DNA of 15,180 bases from the NCBI GenBank assembly GCA_036554605.1, contig DATBMY010000462.1, forward strand, positions 1 to 15,180, in the 5' to 3' direction. The DNA is from DATBMY01 sp036554605 (GTDB lineage: Bacteria; Acidobacteriota; Blastocatellia; UBA7656). Both the position numbers and the translations under genes were made by a program. The notes under the pieces are model-generated. The model was not told the DNA's origin. It did not search any database and was given only the letters and a program-made list of their open reading frames with translations. Positions 1 through 8,207 of the stretch are shown one piece after another; the first letter of the stretch is position 1, and the number at the start of each line of letters is the position of its first letter.

Positions 1-21
1 CCACGCCCTCAGGAGGCTCAC

Positions 22-1167
22 ATGAAAATCTCTATGCGTCTGGTCGCGGGCGTAGTCTTAACCAGCCTTTCGCTGGCCTTCCTGCTACTCAATTTCATGA
101 CGAAGGTCGAATCCAATAACGGGGCGCCCAAACCATCGAGCGCGAAAGCCGCCCTCGGCTCGGCGACAAACCCGGTTGAAACAGCCTGGCGAGTCGGCGA
201 GCCAATCGTTTATGAAAACCTGGCGATATTTCCCGTCACAAGTAACGCGACCGCCGGCACGGATGATTTCATCACTTTAGATGAAGGATTGCGCGCGGGG
301 ACGGTCACGGTGAGCGAGCTTGGCCCTAACGCTTCATCTCTGCCCATTACGGCACAACGCCCCGATCCGCGCGAAAGCCGCATCTCACAGCAACGCGGCG
401 ACGGCGCGCAGGTCAACAAGCTCGCGCTTACAAACAAGTCCGGCAAGAAGCTCGTCCTGCTCGCGGGCGAGATGGTTGTCGGCGGCAAGCAGGATCGCAT
501 AGTCGGCAATGATGCCATCATCGAGTCATCAGACGAGCCCGTGCCGCTCGACGTATTCTGCGTGGAGCGGGGCCGGTGGTCGGGCGGCGCGGCGTTTACC
601 AGAAATCGCGGCGGCGGCGGAGACGGCGCGCACCTGATGGCTTCGCCGAAAGTGCGCGCGAATGCGCAGGCGAAGAAAGATCAGAACGAAGTATGGAAAG
701 AAGTCGAGGGGCAGGCTACGGCAAACGCGGTCTCTACTTCTACGGGCGATCTCAAGAGCGTCTATGAAGACAAGCGCGTGAGCCGCACGCTTGAAGGCTA
801 CGAGCGCGCGCTCAAAGAGAAGATTTCAGGCGAACAGGTGATAGGGGTCGTGGTCGCCATAGGCGGCCGCGTCATATCGGCCGACGTGTTCGCGAGCCCG
901 AAGCTGTTTCAAGCCTACTGGCCGAAGATGCTCAGGTCTTACGCGCTCGAAGCCATAAGCTCGAAAAAGAACGATTCGGCGAAGGCGAGCGTGAGAGATG
1001 CGGAAGCTTTTCTTGCGCGAGCGAATGGCGGCAAGCAAGCGAGCGGGAAAGAGGGCGTTTATAGTCTCACCGAGCACCAATCGGAGGCCGACGCCAGTTT
1101 CGAGCTTGAGGGCGATTCAAAATCGGCAAAAGTGCTCGTGCATTTCAACCGCGTCAGCAAGAAATGA
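22..1167 (+). CDS. ARPP-1/DUF6569-type domain protein with N-terminal membrane anchor
   Basis: 381 residues. Residues 7-26 are a hydrophobic stretch after a short basic N-terminus, so the protein is probably exported or anchored in the inner membrane with its bulk outside. The middle part (about 52-190) carries the pattern I associate with the ARPP-1 (DUF6569) family: LLAGEMVVGGKQDR at 146-159 and VFCVERGRW at 178-186, with an earlier segment (about 55-100) in which the domain usually begins. No catalytic function is established for this family to my knowledge. The C-terminal 200 residues are charged and include a low-complexity Gly-rich patch near 190-200. The start is well supported: AGGAGG at 11-16 lies 5 bases before ATG. 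The gene ends in TGA, followed by a strong hairpin at 1187-1214. It is the first gene in the window, so its operon partners upstream are unknown. The family call is from motif recall and should be confirmed by profile search. Confidence 0.75.
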   Translation: MKISMRLVAGVVLTSLSLAFLLLNFMTKVESNNGAPKPSSAKAALGSATNPVETAWRVGEPIVYENLAIFPVTSNATAGTDDFITLDEGLRAGTVTVSELGPNASSLPITAQRPDPRESRISQQRGDGAQVNKLALTNKSGKKLVLLAGEMVVGGKQDRIVGNDAIIESSDEPVPLDVFCVERGRWSGGAAFTRNRGGGGDGAHLMASPKVRANAQAKKDQNEVWKEVEGQATANAVSTSTGDLKSVYEDKRVSRTLEGYERALKEKISGEQVIGVVVAIGGRVISADVFASPKLFQAYWPKMLRSYALEAISSKKNDSAKASVRDAEAFLARANGGKQASGKEGVYSLTEHQSEADASFELEGDSKSAKVLVHFNRVSKK

Positions 1168-1186
1168 GAGCGGTTCGCGGGATCGA

Positions 1187-1214
1187 GTCCGGGCTGTACC
1201 TTCGCAGCCCGGAC
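1187..1214 (+). terminator. Perfect 10-bp stem hairpin after the ARPP-1-type gene
   Basis: GTCCGGGCTG (1187-1196) and CAGCCCGGAC (1205-1214) are perfect reverse complements with an 8-base loop. There is no T-tract after the stem, so intrinsic termination is uncertain; it could be a Rho-related or mRNA-stabilising hairpin. A near-palindrome (1218-1233, centred on ATGCAT) follows directly. Confidence 0.45.
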
Positions 1215-1257
1215 CATCCGGGATGCATCTCGGGCTCGAATCTTGTGTCGCAAAGCC

Positions 1258-1292
1258 CGGACTTCGGACTTCGGACCTCGGACTTCGGACTT
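1258..1292 (+). repeat. Five tandem 7-bp units (CGGACTT) in the recJ leader
   Basis: Units at 1258-1264, 1265-1271, 1272-1278 (CGGACCT, one change), 1279-1285 and 1286-1292. The array lies 24 bases before the chosen recJ ATG. It is the first of six heptamer-periodic loci between genes in this window, and the only one without an obvious inverted partner array. Confidence 0.9.
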
Positions 1293-1316
1293 CTTTATGC
1301 TACCATCTGCCACGAC

Positions 1317-3026
1317 ATGCCCATCAGAAATCAGAATAAGCGATGGATACAGACCCGATGTGACGCTGCCTGCCGGACGAGGCTCAGTCGCGAGCTTGGC
1401 ATATCGGAGGTCGCGGCTACGCTGCTTGCGAACCGCGGCATTACCGAGCCCGAGACTGCTTATAGCTTTCTCAACCCGAAGATCACCGATCTGCACGACC
1501 CATTTCTGATGCGCGATATGCGCGAGGCCGTGGCTCGAATACTGAGAGCGGTCGAGCATAAAGAGAAGATATTGATCTACGGCGACTATGACGTAGATGG
1601 AACGACTTCGACGGTAATACTCAAGAAGGCGCTATTGCTCATCGGCGCCGACGTGTCCTATTACATACCGGAGCGGCTAAAGGACGGGTATGGCCTGCGC
1701 GACGACGCTATGGAGATGGCGCGCGAGGGCGGCATAAACCTGATCATAAGCGTCGACACGGGCATACGCGCGCAAGCGACCGTAGAACGCGCGCGCGAGC
1801 TGGGGCTGGACATAATCATCACCGACCATCACCTGCCCGAAGAAGGACTGCCGCGCGCTAACGCGGTGCTTAACCCGAAGCGACCCGATTGCAATTATCC
1901 GAACAAGAACCTGGCGGGATGCGGTGTCGCCTTCAAGCTCGCGCAGGCGCTTCTGGCCGAGACGGGTCGCGAGCGCTTCGTCGAATCATTCATAAAGGTC
2001 GCGGCCATCGGTACGATTGCCGATATAGTTCCGCTCACGGGCGAGAACCGCGTGATAGCAAAGCACGGGCTGGCAGGGCTTCGGCAGCCGACCAACTACG
2101 GGTTGCGCGCGCTGCTCGAAGTAGCGGGAGTAGCGGGCAAATCGATCTCCTGCTTCGACGTCGGCTTTCGCATCGGCCCGCGCATCAACGCGGTAGGGAG
2201 GATGGCCGGAGCGAGCGCGGCCGTAGACCTGTTCGACGCGCCCGACCTGGAAACGGCAATGAGGCTGGCGATGAAGATGGACGAGCAGAATTCGGCCAGG
2301 CAAAAGATCGAGGCCGACATACTCGGTCAGGTGCTTTCGGAGATCGAGCGCGATAAGTCGCTCGGCCAGTCGCGCGTCGCCGTCATTGCGGGCCGCGACT
2401 GGCACCGCGGCGTCATAGGCATAGTAGCGTCCAAAGTTGTCGAGCGCCTGTCTCGTCCCGCAATCATAATCTCGATAGAGGGCCAGACGGGCCACGGCAG
2501 CGGCCGGTCAATTCCCGCCTTTCATCTTTTGGACGCGCTCGAAAGCTGCGGCGAGCTGTTCGAGCGATTCGGCGGGCACTCGCATGCGGCGGGGCTCGTC
2601 ATCCCCGCCGACCGTATCGATGAGCTGCGGAGGCGGCTCGACGAATATGCGAGCGAGCGCCTTACTGACGAGGACTTCGTACCGATTGTCGAGACCGATT
2701 TGACGCTGCCGCTCAGGCTTGCTTCGCGCGAGACTATCGAAGAGATAACGCATCTTGAGCCTTTCGGTCCGGGAAACCCGCAACCTATATTCGAGGCGCA
2801 CGGCGCGCAGGTAGTCACGGCTCCGCGCGTGATGAAGGAGAAGCACTTGAAATTCCGTGTCCAGCAAAACAGCCGCTGGCTCGATTGCGTATGGTGGGGC
2901 GCGGGCGAGCGCGCGTCAGACATATTTCCCGGCGACCGCGTGAGCCTCGCCTTTACCCTCTCCGAAAACACCTACAACAACAACACGCAGGTGCAGCTTA
3001 CTCTGCGCGACCTGAAAATAGAGTGA
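1317..3026 (+). CDS. recJ: Single-stranded-DNA-specific exonuclease RecJ
   Basis: 569 residues from this start, the usual RecJ length. RecJ degrades single-stranded DNA 5' to 3' with Mn2+/Mg2+ in recombination and repair in the cytoplasm. Visible motifs: GDYDVDG at 89-95 (motif I), SVDTGI at 145-150, the DHH motif TDHHLP at 169-174, GTIADIVPL at 232-240, RIGPRINAVGRM at 285-296, and the DHHA1 signature GGHSHAAG at 419-426. A C-terminal OB-like region begins near LEPFGPGNPQPIF (480-492). The frame stays open back to an ATG at 1164 that overlaps the previous gene's stop, but that extension only translates the intergenic hairpin and heptamer repeat. I therefore start at 1317, where the protein begins with the family-typical N-terminus (RW...LSRELGIS...ANRGI). 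No clear Shine-Dalgarno precedes this ATG. All metal-binding motifs are intact, so the enzyme should be active. Confidence 0.96.
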   Translation: MPIRNQNKRWIQTRCDAACRTRLSRELGISEVAATLLANRGITEPETAYSFLNPKITDLHDPFLMRDMREAVARILRAVEHKEKILIYGDYDVDGTTSTVILKKALLLIGADVSYYIPERLKDGYGLRDDAMEMAREGGINLIISVDTGIRAQATVERARELGLDIIITDHHLPEEGLPRANAVLNPKRPDCNYPNKNLAGCGVAFKLAQALLAETGRERFVESFIKVAAIGTIADIVPLTGENRVIAKHGLAGLRQPTNYGLRALLEVAGVAGKSISCFDVGFRIGPRINAVGRMAGASAAVDLFDAPDLETAMRLAMKMDEQNSARQKIEADILGQVLSEIERDKSLGQSRVAVIAGRDWHRGVIGIVASKVVERLSRPAIIISIEGQTGHGSGRSIPAFHLLDALESCGELFERFGGHSHAAGLVIPADRIDELRRRLDEYASERLTDEDFVPIVETDLTLPLRLASRETIEEITHLEPFGPGNPQPIFEAHGAQVVTAPRVMKEKHLKFRVQQNSRWLDCVWWGAGERASDIFPGDRVSLAFTLSENTYNNNTQVQLTLRDLKIE

Positions 3027-3036
3027 TCATGAACCG

Positions 3037-3139
3037 GGTCAGTGGCCGGTGGTCATTCTTTCTCGTATCTCAAATCTGCAATCTCAAATTTCAAATAATA
3101 TCTTGCCGTCAAACAACTACTGGCCACTGACCACTGACC
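3037..3139. repeat. Heptamer-periodic inverted repeat between recJ and the LptC/A gene
   Basis: The left arm 3037-3055 (GGTCAGTGGCCGGTGGTCA) pairs with the right arm 3121-3139; the reverse complement of the right arm matches at 16 of 19 positions. Both arms read as 7-bp steps. Between them a second heptamer array sits at 3070-3097 (TCAAATC, TGCAATC, TCAAATT, TCAAATA). The element begins 11 bases after the recJ stop and fills most of the 162-bp gap. Nothing else is recognised in this gap. Confidence 0.85.
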
Positions 3140-3188
3140 TCTGTCCTGTTGTGCTATGACGCCGGGCGTGTAAGAATCATAGGGGTTT

Positions 3189-5630
3189 ATGTTTCGAGTA
3201 AAGCTTTTATCAGCAGGCCGTCTTGCGTCGCTGGCGTTGTTTATTGCAATCGCGGCGGCGCTTGCCATTTATCTTACGACCCGCAACCGCAAGGCCGAAG
3301 GCGACGAGGGCCGCCCGAAATTGCAGGGGCGCGTAGTCGCTATATTTAACAACACTCGTTACGCGCACGAGGTCGAAGGGCGGATACGGTTCGTGCTTAC
3401 GGCCGGAACGGACAAGACCTACGAAGACGGGACGCACGAACTGGAGCAGGTCAAGCTCGAAAGCTTCGGCGCGGATGGCGCGCGACATGACACAATAACT
3501 TCCGACAGCGCGCAGGTGAGCGATACGTCGAACCTGGGCAAGCTCGATGCCGAATTCATCAACAACGTAGTCGTGCAGACTTCCGACGGCATGACCGTAA
3601 AGACCAGCTACTTGCATTACGATCAGGCCAAGAATACGGTCGATACGGATCGTCCGGTAGAGTTCGCGGGCGATACTCTTGAAGGTAAATGCACCGGGCT
3701 GATAATCGAGATAACGGACGAGCGCGCACGGTTGCTTGCCGACGTTGATCTCACGATCAAGCCCGAAGGCAAAAGCGAAAAGCAGGCCGCTGGCGAGAAG
3801 AATAAGACGGGCAAGACGGAGGATAAGACGGCCGACAAAGCCGCGCGCAAGGCAGCGCGCAAGGCCCGTAAGCGCGCCCGCAAGCTTGAAAGAGAGCGCC
3901 GCGCCCAGCTTGCCGGAGCAAGAGTGGAAAGCGGCAAGCCGGCCGGGAAAGACGGAAGGAAGCCGGCCAATGTCGCGAGTCTCGCGTCGAAAGAGCCAAC
4001 CCGCGTGCGCTGCGCCTCGGCGATGCTTGAGAAAAAAGAGGGGCGCGTAACTTTTACTAATAACGTCATCATCACCAAGGGCGCGGACGAAATGCGCTCC
4101 GACAGGATGGTCGGGCTGATCAACGACGAAAAGAGGATCGAGCGCATCGAGGCGCGCGGCAACGCGCACCTTGTTCAGAAAGGCCGCGCCGAAATAAGCT
4201 CGGCCGATATGGACTTCTTCTTCGGAGAGGCAAATCTGCTGGTCCGGGCGGTGGCGATGGGCGGCGCGTACACGCGCTCGCTCGGGTCAGGCCCGGCCCG
4301 CGAAGCGCGCGCGGCGACCATAGATGCTGCATTCGGCGACAGCCCCGCGGGCAATGTCGTCGAGACGATCAACGCCACGGGCGACGCCGTGATCAATATC
4401 CATGCCCCGGCAAACGCCAAGGGCAACCCGGCCGCGCGCGAGCTAAGGGCCAACGCGGTGATGCTGAAGTTTTTTCCCGACGGACAGAATATCGAAACGG
4501 CCGAGGCCGTCGAAAACGCGGTGATTACCATCGCGCCGGTGCGCGCCGAAGCGGGCGCCGAGAAGAAGATTATAAGCGCGCCGCGCATGGATGGGCTCTT
4601 TTACGAGCAGGATGGACGGCTCAAGACTTTCAACGCCTCGGGCGGTGTGAAGGTGCATATGGAGCCGCTGCTGGCGGGCTCGCGGCCGCCGCGCATAACT
4701 TCGAGCCAGACGCTGCGAGCAGACTTCAACACCGATTCACAGGACGTCGACCGGCTGGTGCAGGAGGGCGATTTCAAGTATGCGGAAGGCGACCGCAACG
4801 CGGAGGCCGAGCGGGCGACATACAACGGGGCGAAAGAGTTTCTGAGCCTGAGAGGCAGTAGGCCCATGGCATGGGACTCGAAAGCCCGCACGCAGGCTGA
4901 CGAGATAGATTATGACCGGCGCGCCGATGAATCTTTCGCGCGCGGCGACGTGCGCACGACCTATTACAGCCGCGAGACCACTAACAATTCGACGCCTTTC
5001 TCCAACACCAAATCGCCCGTATTCATCACTGCCGAGCAAGCGCACGCGCGCAACAGTGAAGGCATCGCCGTCTATACGGGCAACGCGCGCGGATGGCAGG
5101 ACGACAACTTTGTGAAGGGCGACTGCATAGAGTTATACCAGAAAGAGAAGCGCATGGTGGCAACCGGAAACGTCCAGAGCGCGCTTTACAACACGCGAAA
5201 AGAGGTGTCGCCCGGCAAGACCGAACCGACGCCGGGATTTGCTTCAGCCGACCGCATGACCTATTCGGACACCGAGAGGCTGATTCATTACGAAGGCTCG
5301 GTGAAGGCGAGGCAGGGGACGGACCGTATAGAAGCGGAGAAAGTCGATGTCTTCATGATGGCCGAAACGAACGAGGTGGACCGCCTTTTTGCCGAGGGGA
5401 AGGTCGTGCTGGTGCAGCCCGGAAGGCGCGGGACGGGCGACAAGCTCGCTTACACGGGAAGCGATGGCAAGGCCGTTTTATCGGGGAAAACCGCGCGAGT
5501 CGACGATGCCCAGCAAGGTTCCACGATGGGCACTCAATTGACTTTCAATAGTCGCGATGATAGGATTTCGGTCGAAAATCAACAAGGAGCAGGCCGAGTT
5601 CGATCAACCCATCGCTTGAAGAAGCAGTGA
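3189..5630 (+). CDS. lptC: LptC-LptA/OstA-like fusion protein, LPS transport bridge component
   Basis: 813 residues, far longer than a usual LptC or LptA (each roughly 180-200). Residues 14-29 form a single N-terminal membrane helix after a basic start, as in LptC. Residues about 45-192 resemble the periplasmic LptC beta-jellyroll, including YLHYDQAKNTVDTDRPVEF at 141-159. A highly charged Lys/Arg/Ala-rich linker runs from about 193 to 265. The remaining 550 residues read as repeated OstA/LptA-like strands, for example VTFTNNVIITKGADEMRSDR at 287-306, and again near the C-terminus (VYTGNARGWQ, MVATGNVQSALY, LIHYEGSVKARQGTDRIEAE). I infer that it both anchors to the LptB-FG transporter and extends across the periplasm. 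lptB follows after 15 bp, which supports the role. The start has AGGGG at 3181-3185 with a short 3-base spacer. Boundaries between the repeats are approximate. Confidence 0.85.
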   Translation: MFRVKLLSAGRLASLALFIAIAAALAIYLTTRNRKAEGDEGRPKLQGRVVAIFNNTRYAHEVEGRIRFVLTAGTDKTYEDGTHELEQVKLESFGADGARHDTITSDSAQVSDTSNLGKLDAEFINNVVVQTSDGMTVKTSYLHYDQAKNTVDTDRPVEFAGDTLEGKCTGLIIEITDERARLLADVDLTIKPEGKSEKQAAGEKNKTGKTEDKTADKAARKAARKARKRARKLERERRAQLAGARVESGKPAGKDGRKPANVASLASKEPTRVRCASAMLEKKEGRVTFTNNVIITKGADEMRSDRMVGLINDEKRIERIEARGNAHLVQKGRAEISSADMDFFFGEANLLVRAVAMGGAYTRSLGSGPAREARAATIDAAFGDSPAGNVVETINATGDAVINIHAPANAKGNPAARELRANAVMLKFFPDGQNIETAEAVENAVITIAPVRAEAGAEKKIISAPRMDGLFYEQDGRLKTFNASGGVKVHMEPLLAGSRPPRITSSQTLRADFNTDSQDVDRLVQEGDFKYAEGDRNAEAERATYNGAKEFLSLRGSRPMAWDSKARTQADEIDYDRRADESFARGDVRTTYYSRETTNNSTPFSNTKSPVFITAEQAHARNSEGIAVYTGNARGWQDDNFVKGDCIELYQKEKRMVATGNVQSALYNTRKEVSPGKTEPTPGFASADRMTYSDTERLIHYEGSVKARQGTDRIEAEKVDVFMMAETNEVDRLFAEGKVVLVQPGRRGTGDKLAYTGSDGKAVLSGKTARVDDAQQGSTMGTQLTFNSRDDRISVENQQGAGRVRSTHRLKKQ

Positions 5631-5645
5631 AAGAATGAGTGCGAC

Positions 5646-6452
5646 ATGCAAGATGTGTCCGTGATCGAAAGCCCGCCCGGCGACGCCAGAAACTCTGAAC
5701 AAGCCAGCCCCGACGCTCCAGCAAAACAGACAGGCGTGTTAACCGTCCAGCGATTGCGAAAGTCATATCGCAAGCGCGCGGTCGTCAGCAACGTGTCGCT
5801 CGAAATAAGACAGCGAGAGATCGTCGGGCTGCTCGGGCCGAACGGCGCGGGCAAGACGACAATCTTCTACATGATAGTCGGACTGGAAAAACCCGACGGC
5901 GGCAAGATATTGCTCAACTCTAAAGACATATCGAGGCTGCCTATGTACCTGCGCGCCCGCAACGGTATAAGCTACCTGCCGCAGGAGGCGTCGGTCTTTC
6001 GCAAGCTGACGGTCGAGGAGAATATACTGCTGGTGCTGCAGACGCTCGGGCTCGACAAGCGCGAGCGCGAGCACAAGCTCGAATTGTTGCTTGACGAGCT
6101 GGACATCGGTTACGTGCGGCATACGAAGGCATACCAGTTGTCGGGGGGCGAGCGAAGGCGGACTGAGATAGCGCGCTGCCTTGTGATCGAGCCGCGGTTC
6201 ATACTGCTCGACGAGCCTTTCGCCGGCATCGACCCGATCGCGGTAATCGACATACAGCGAATACTGCAGAAGCTGCGCGAGCGCGGCATCGGAGTGTTGA
6301 TAACCGATCACAACGTGCGCGAAACTTTGGCGATTACAGACAGAGCGTATATAATTAACGACGGACAAATATTTCGCGCCGGAACTCCCGAGGAGTTGAC
6401 GCGCGATGAAGAAGTTAAGCGAGTATATCTGGGGGAGAATTTCAGGATGTAA
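5646..6452 (+). CDS. lptB: LPS export ABC transporter ATP-binding protein LptB
   Basis: 268 residues. It is the cytoplasmic ATPase that powers LPS extraction from the inner membrane with LptF/LptG. Visible motifs: Walker A GPNGAGKT at 64-71, Q-loop in YLPQEASVFRKL, ABC signature LSGGERRR, Walker B FILLDEPFAGIDP, and H-loop histidine in ITDHNVRETL. The combination LSGGERRR/DEPFAGIDP/DHNVRETL is characteristic of LptB. The first 30 residues (Ser/Pro/Ala-rich) are an extension compared with E. coli LptB; a GTG at 5736 would give the ordinary start (LTVQRLRKSY), so the N-terminus is uncertain. No strong ribosome binding site marks either. Only 15 bp separate it from the LptC/A gene, so the two are probably co-transcribed. 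LptF and LptG genes are not in the window. Confidence 0.95.
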   Translation: MQDVSVIESPPGDARNSEQASPDAPAKQTGVLTVQRLRKSYRKRAVVSNVSLEIRQREIVGLLGPNGAGKTTIFYMIVGLEKPDGGKILLNSKDISRLPMYLRARNGISYLPQEASVFRKLTVEENILLVLQTLGLDKREREHKLELLLDELDIGYVRHTKAYQLSGGERRRTEIARCLVIEPRFILLDEPFAGIDPIAVIDIQRILQKLRERGIGVLITDHNVRETLAITDRAYIINDGQIFRAGTPEELTRDEEVKRVYLGENFRM

Positions 6453-6455
6453 AAA

Positions 6456-6563
6456 TCAGGAGTCAGGAGTCAGGGGCCAGGGGTCAGATGGGAAAAGCAA
6501 GGCAGGGAGCTGCGACTTTTTCCATTCCGACTCCTGACCCCTGGCACCTGACCCCTGACTCCT
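6456..6563. repeat. Heptamer-periodic inverted repeat between lptB and rpoN
   Basis: Left arm: five units at 6456-6490 (TCAGGAG, TCAGGAG, TCAGGGG, CCAGGGG, TCAGATG). Right arm: five units at 6529-6563 (GACTCCT, GACCCCT, GGCACCT, GACCCCT, GACTCCT), complementary to the left. A short inner stem (GGAAAA at 6491-6496 with TTTTCC further on) can continue the fold. The left arm starts 3 bases after the lptB stop and the right arm ends 9 bases before the rpoN ATG, so the transcript could form a long hairpin that covers almost the whole gap. Confidence 0.92.
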
Positions 6564-6572
6564 AACTTAGCT

Positions 6573-8114
6573 ATGTCGGTCAAGCCACATCTTACAACGA
6601 GTCTTTCACAGCGGTTAGTATTGACGCCGCAGATGCGGCAACGCATCGAGCTACTGGCGATGACCAAGCTGGAGCTTGCCGATATGGTCATGACGGAGCT
6701 TGCGGCCAATCCCGTGCTTGACGAGGTTGCGCCGGGCGAATCCTCCGATGACCAGTCATCGCTTGCCGACGACATCACCGCCGTAGATGCGACCGTAGCC
6801 GATTACATGGAGCCGGGCGCGGCGGTGACGGCCGAGACTGTGGCCGGGCCGGCGCCGTCGGAGGCGCCGGGCGTGCCCGAGGCGGCATCCGTCGACGGCG
6901 ACGCCGAGCCCGAACGAGAGCGCGATTCTTTTCAGGAGATCGACTTCGGCTCTACCTTTGAAGAGTACCTGGACCCCGGCTACAAGACGCATGAGTACGA
7001 AGCGAAGGATGACGTCTCTTTCGAGAACATGCTCACGCGCCGCCAGTCGCTTTACGAGCAATTGATCTGGCAGCTTCATTTGACGGACGTGCCCGACGGC
7101 GTGCGGCAGGCCGGCGAAGCCATCATAGGGAACCTCGACGAGAACACAGGGTTTTTGGACGCCACGCTCGAAGAGATCGCGGCCATGGGTCCCTGGCCTA
7201 TGGAGACTGTCGAGCACGCGCTCTACATAGTCCAGCGGCTCGACCCGGTGGGCGTGGCCGCGCGCGACGTGCGCGAATCGCTGCTGATACAGCTCGACTA
7301 TTACGGTCATGGCGAGAGGCTCGCGACCGTGATGGTGCGCGATCACTTCGAGAGCCTGCAGACGCACAAGCTGCCGGAGCTTGCCAAGACGCTCGGCGTT
7401 CAGGTCGAACAGCTTCTCGAAGAGATGGAGATAATCAAGAAGCTCGATCCGAAGCCCGGGCGCAAGTACTCGGCGGAGGAAGCCCAGCCGGTCGTCCCCG
7501 AGGTGACCATCGAAAAAGTCGGCGACAGCTATGTTATAAGATTTGAAGATGACGGCATGCCGCACCTCAGAATCAACAGGACCTACCGGCAGATGATGGA
7601 GTCGAAGGACTCGTCGAAAGAGACCCGAGATTACATAAAAGAGCGGTTCCGCTCCGCCGTCGACCTGCTCAAAAATATCGAGCACCGGCGGCAGACCATC
7701 TATCGCGTATGCCAGTCGATAGTCGAGCGGCAGCAGGATTTTCTCGATAAAGGCGTCGAGCACCTGCGCCCGATGATGCTCAAGGACGTCGCCGAAGATA
7801 TAGGCATGCACCTGAGCACGGTCTCGCGCGTGGTCAACCGCAAGTACGTCAACACGCCGCAGGGCGTTTATGAGCTGCGGCGCTTTTTCACCGAGGGGAT
7901 GAAAAGCGACACGGGCGAAGATGTTTCTACGCGCGTGCTCAAACTGAAGATTAAGAAGATGATCGAAGCCGAGGATCCGCATCGTCCGATCACCGACGAC
8001 GAGATAGCGAAGCGGCTCGCCAGGGAAGGCGTAAAGATGAGCCGGCGCACGGTTGCCAAGTACCGCGACCAGATGCGCATCCCCGGCTCGCGCGAGCGAC
8101 GCGCGATTGTATGA
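6573..8114 (+). CDS. rpoN: RNA polymerase sigma-54 factor RpoN
   Basis: 513 residues. It directs RNA polymerase to -24/-12 promoters and needs enhancer-binding ATPases for open complex formation. Region I is at about 5-50 (QRLVLTPQMRQRIELL, with NPVLDE at its end). An acidic region II follows (about 52-150), with many Ala/Glu/Asp residues. The core-binding domain comes next (about 150-330). The helix-turn-helix region contains MHLSTVSRVVNRKYVNTPQG, and the RpoN box SRRTVAKYRD at 490-499 differs from the consensus ARRTVAKYRE only conservatively. All regions appear intact. The ATG follows directly after the right arm of an inverted heptamer repeat and has no recognisable Shine-Dalgarno, which may make its translation depend on the leader fold. 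hpf lies downstream, as in many other bacteria. Confidence 0.97.
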   Translation: MSVKPHLTTSLSQRLVLTPQMRQRIELLAMTKLELADMVMTELAANPVLDEVAPGESSDDQSSLADDITAVDATVADYMEPGAAVTAETVAGPAPSEAPGVPEAASVDGDAEPERERDSFQEIDFGSTFEEYLDPGYKTHEYEAKDDVSFENMLTRRQSLYEQLIWQLHLTDVPDGVRQAGEAIIGNLDENTGFLDATLEEIAAMGPWPMETVEHALYIVQRLDPVGVAARDVRESLLIQLDYYGHGERLATVMVRDHFESLQTHKLPELAKTLGVQVEQLLEEMEIIKKLDPKPGRKYSAEEAQPVVPEVTIEKVGDSYVIRFEDDGMPHLRINRTYRQMMESKDSSKETRDYIKERFRSAVDLLKNIEHRRQTIYRVCQSIVERQQDFLDKGVEHLRPMMLKDVAEDIGMHLSTVSRVVNRKYVNTPQGVYELRRFFTEGMKSDTGEDVSTRVLKLKIKKMIEAEDPHRPITDDEIAKRLAREGVKMSRRTVAKYRDQMRIPGSRERRAIV

Positions 8115-8123
8115 CCTGACAAA

Positions 8124-8187
8124 CCAGGGGTCAGGAGTCGGAATTAAGCAGTCAAGCCTTTTGACTTCTGACTTCTGGCTCCTGACC
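8124..8187. repeat. Heptamer-periodic, imperfect inverted repeat between rpoN and hpf
   Basis: The left side 8124-8144 reads CCAGGGG, TCAGGAG, TCGGAAT; the right side 8162-8187 reads TGACTTC, TGACTTC, TGGCTCC, TGACC. GGTCAGGAG on the left pairs with CTCCTGACC on the right (8179-8187), and AGTCAA (8150-8155) pairs with TTGACT (8161-8166). It is a degenerate relative of the lptB-rpoN element, with shared TCAGGAG and CCAGGGG units. The hpf ribosome binding site lies just after it. Confidence 0.8.
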
Positions 8188-8207
8188 TATTTTTGAGGGA
8201 GAAATAA

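Noticed and set aside
1179..1214. tRNA-like T-arm (GGGATCGAGTCC)
   Set aside because: No acceptor, D or anticodon stems could be arranged around it; it is the foot of a simple hairpin.
1164..1316. N-terminal extension of recJ starting at an ATG that overlaps the previous stop
   Set aside because: The extra 51 residues only translate a hairpin and the CGGACTT repeat; the family N-terminus begins at 1317.
3070..3097. CRISPR-like array (regular short repeats), also considered for the other heptamer loci
   Set aside because: Units are 7 bp and contiguous, without unique spacers, and no cas gene is present.
3210..4169. Minus-strand open frame of 319 codons opposite the LptC/A gene
   Set aside because: It mirrors the LptC region and charged linker of a convincing coding frame and shows no recognisable protein features.
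6756..7982. Minus-strand open frame of 408 codons opposite rpoN
   Set aside because: It lies wholly antisense to rpoN, whose full set of conserved motifs is intact. It has no domain I recognise, and long antisense frames are expected in GC-rich DNA.
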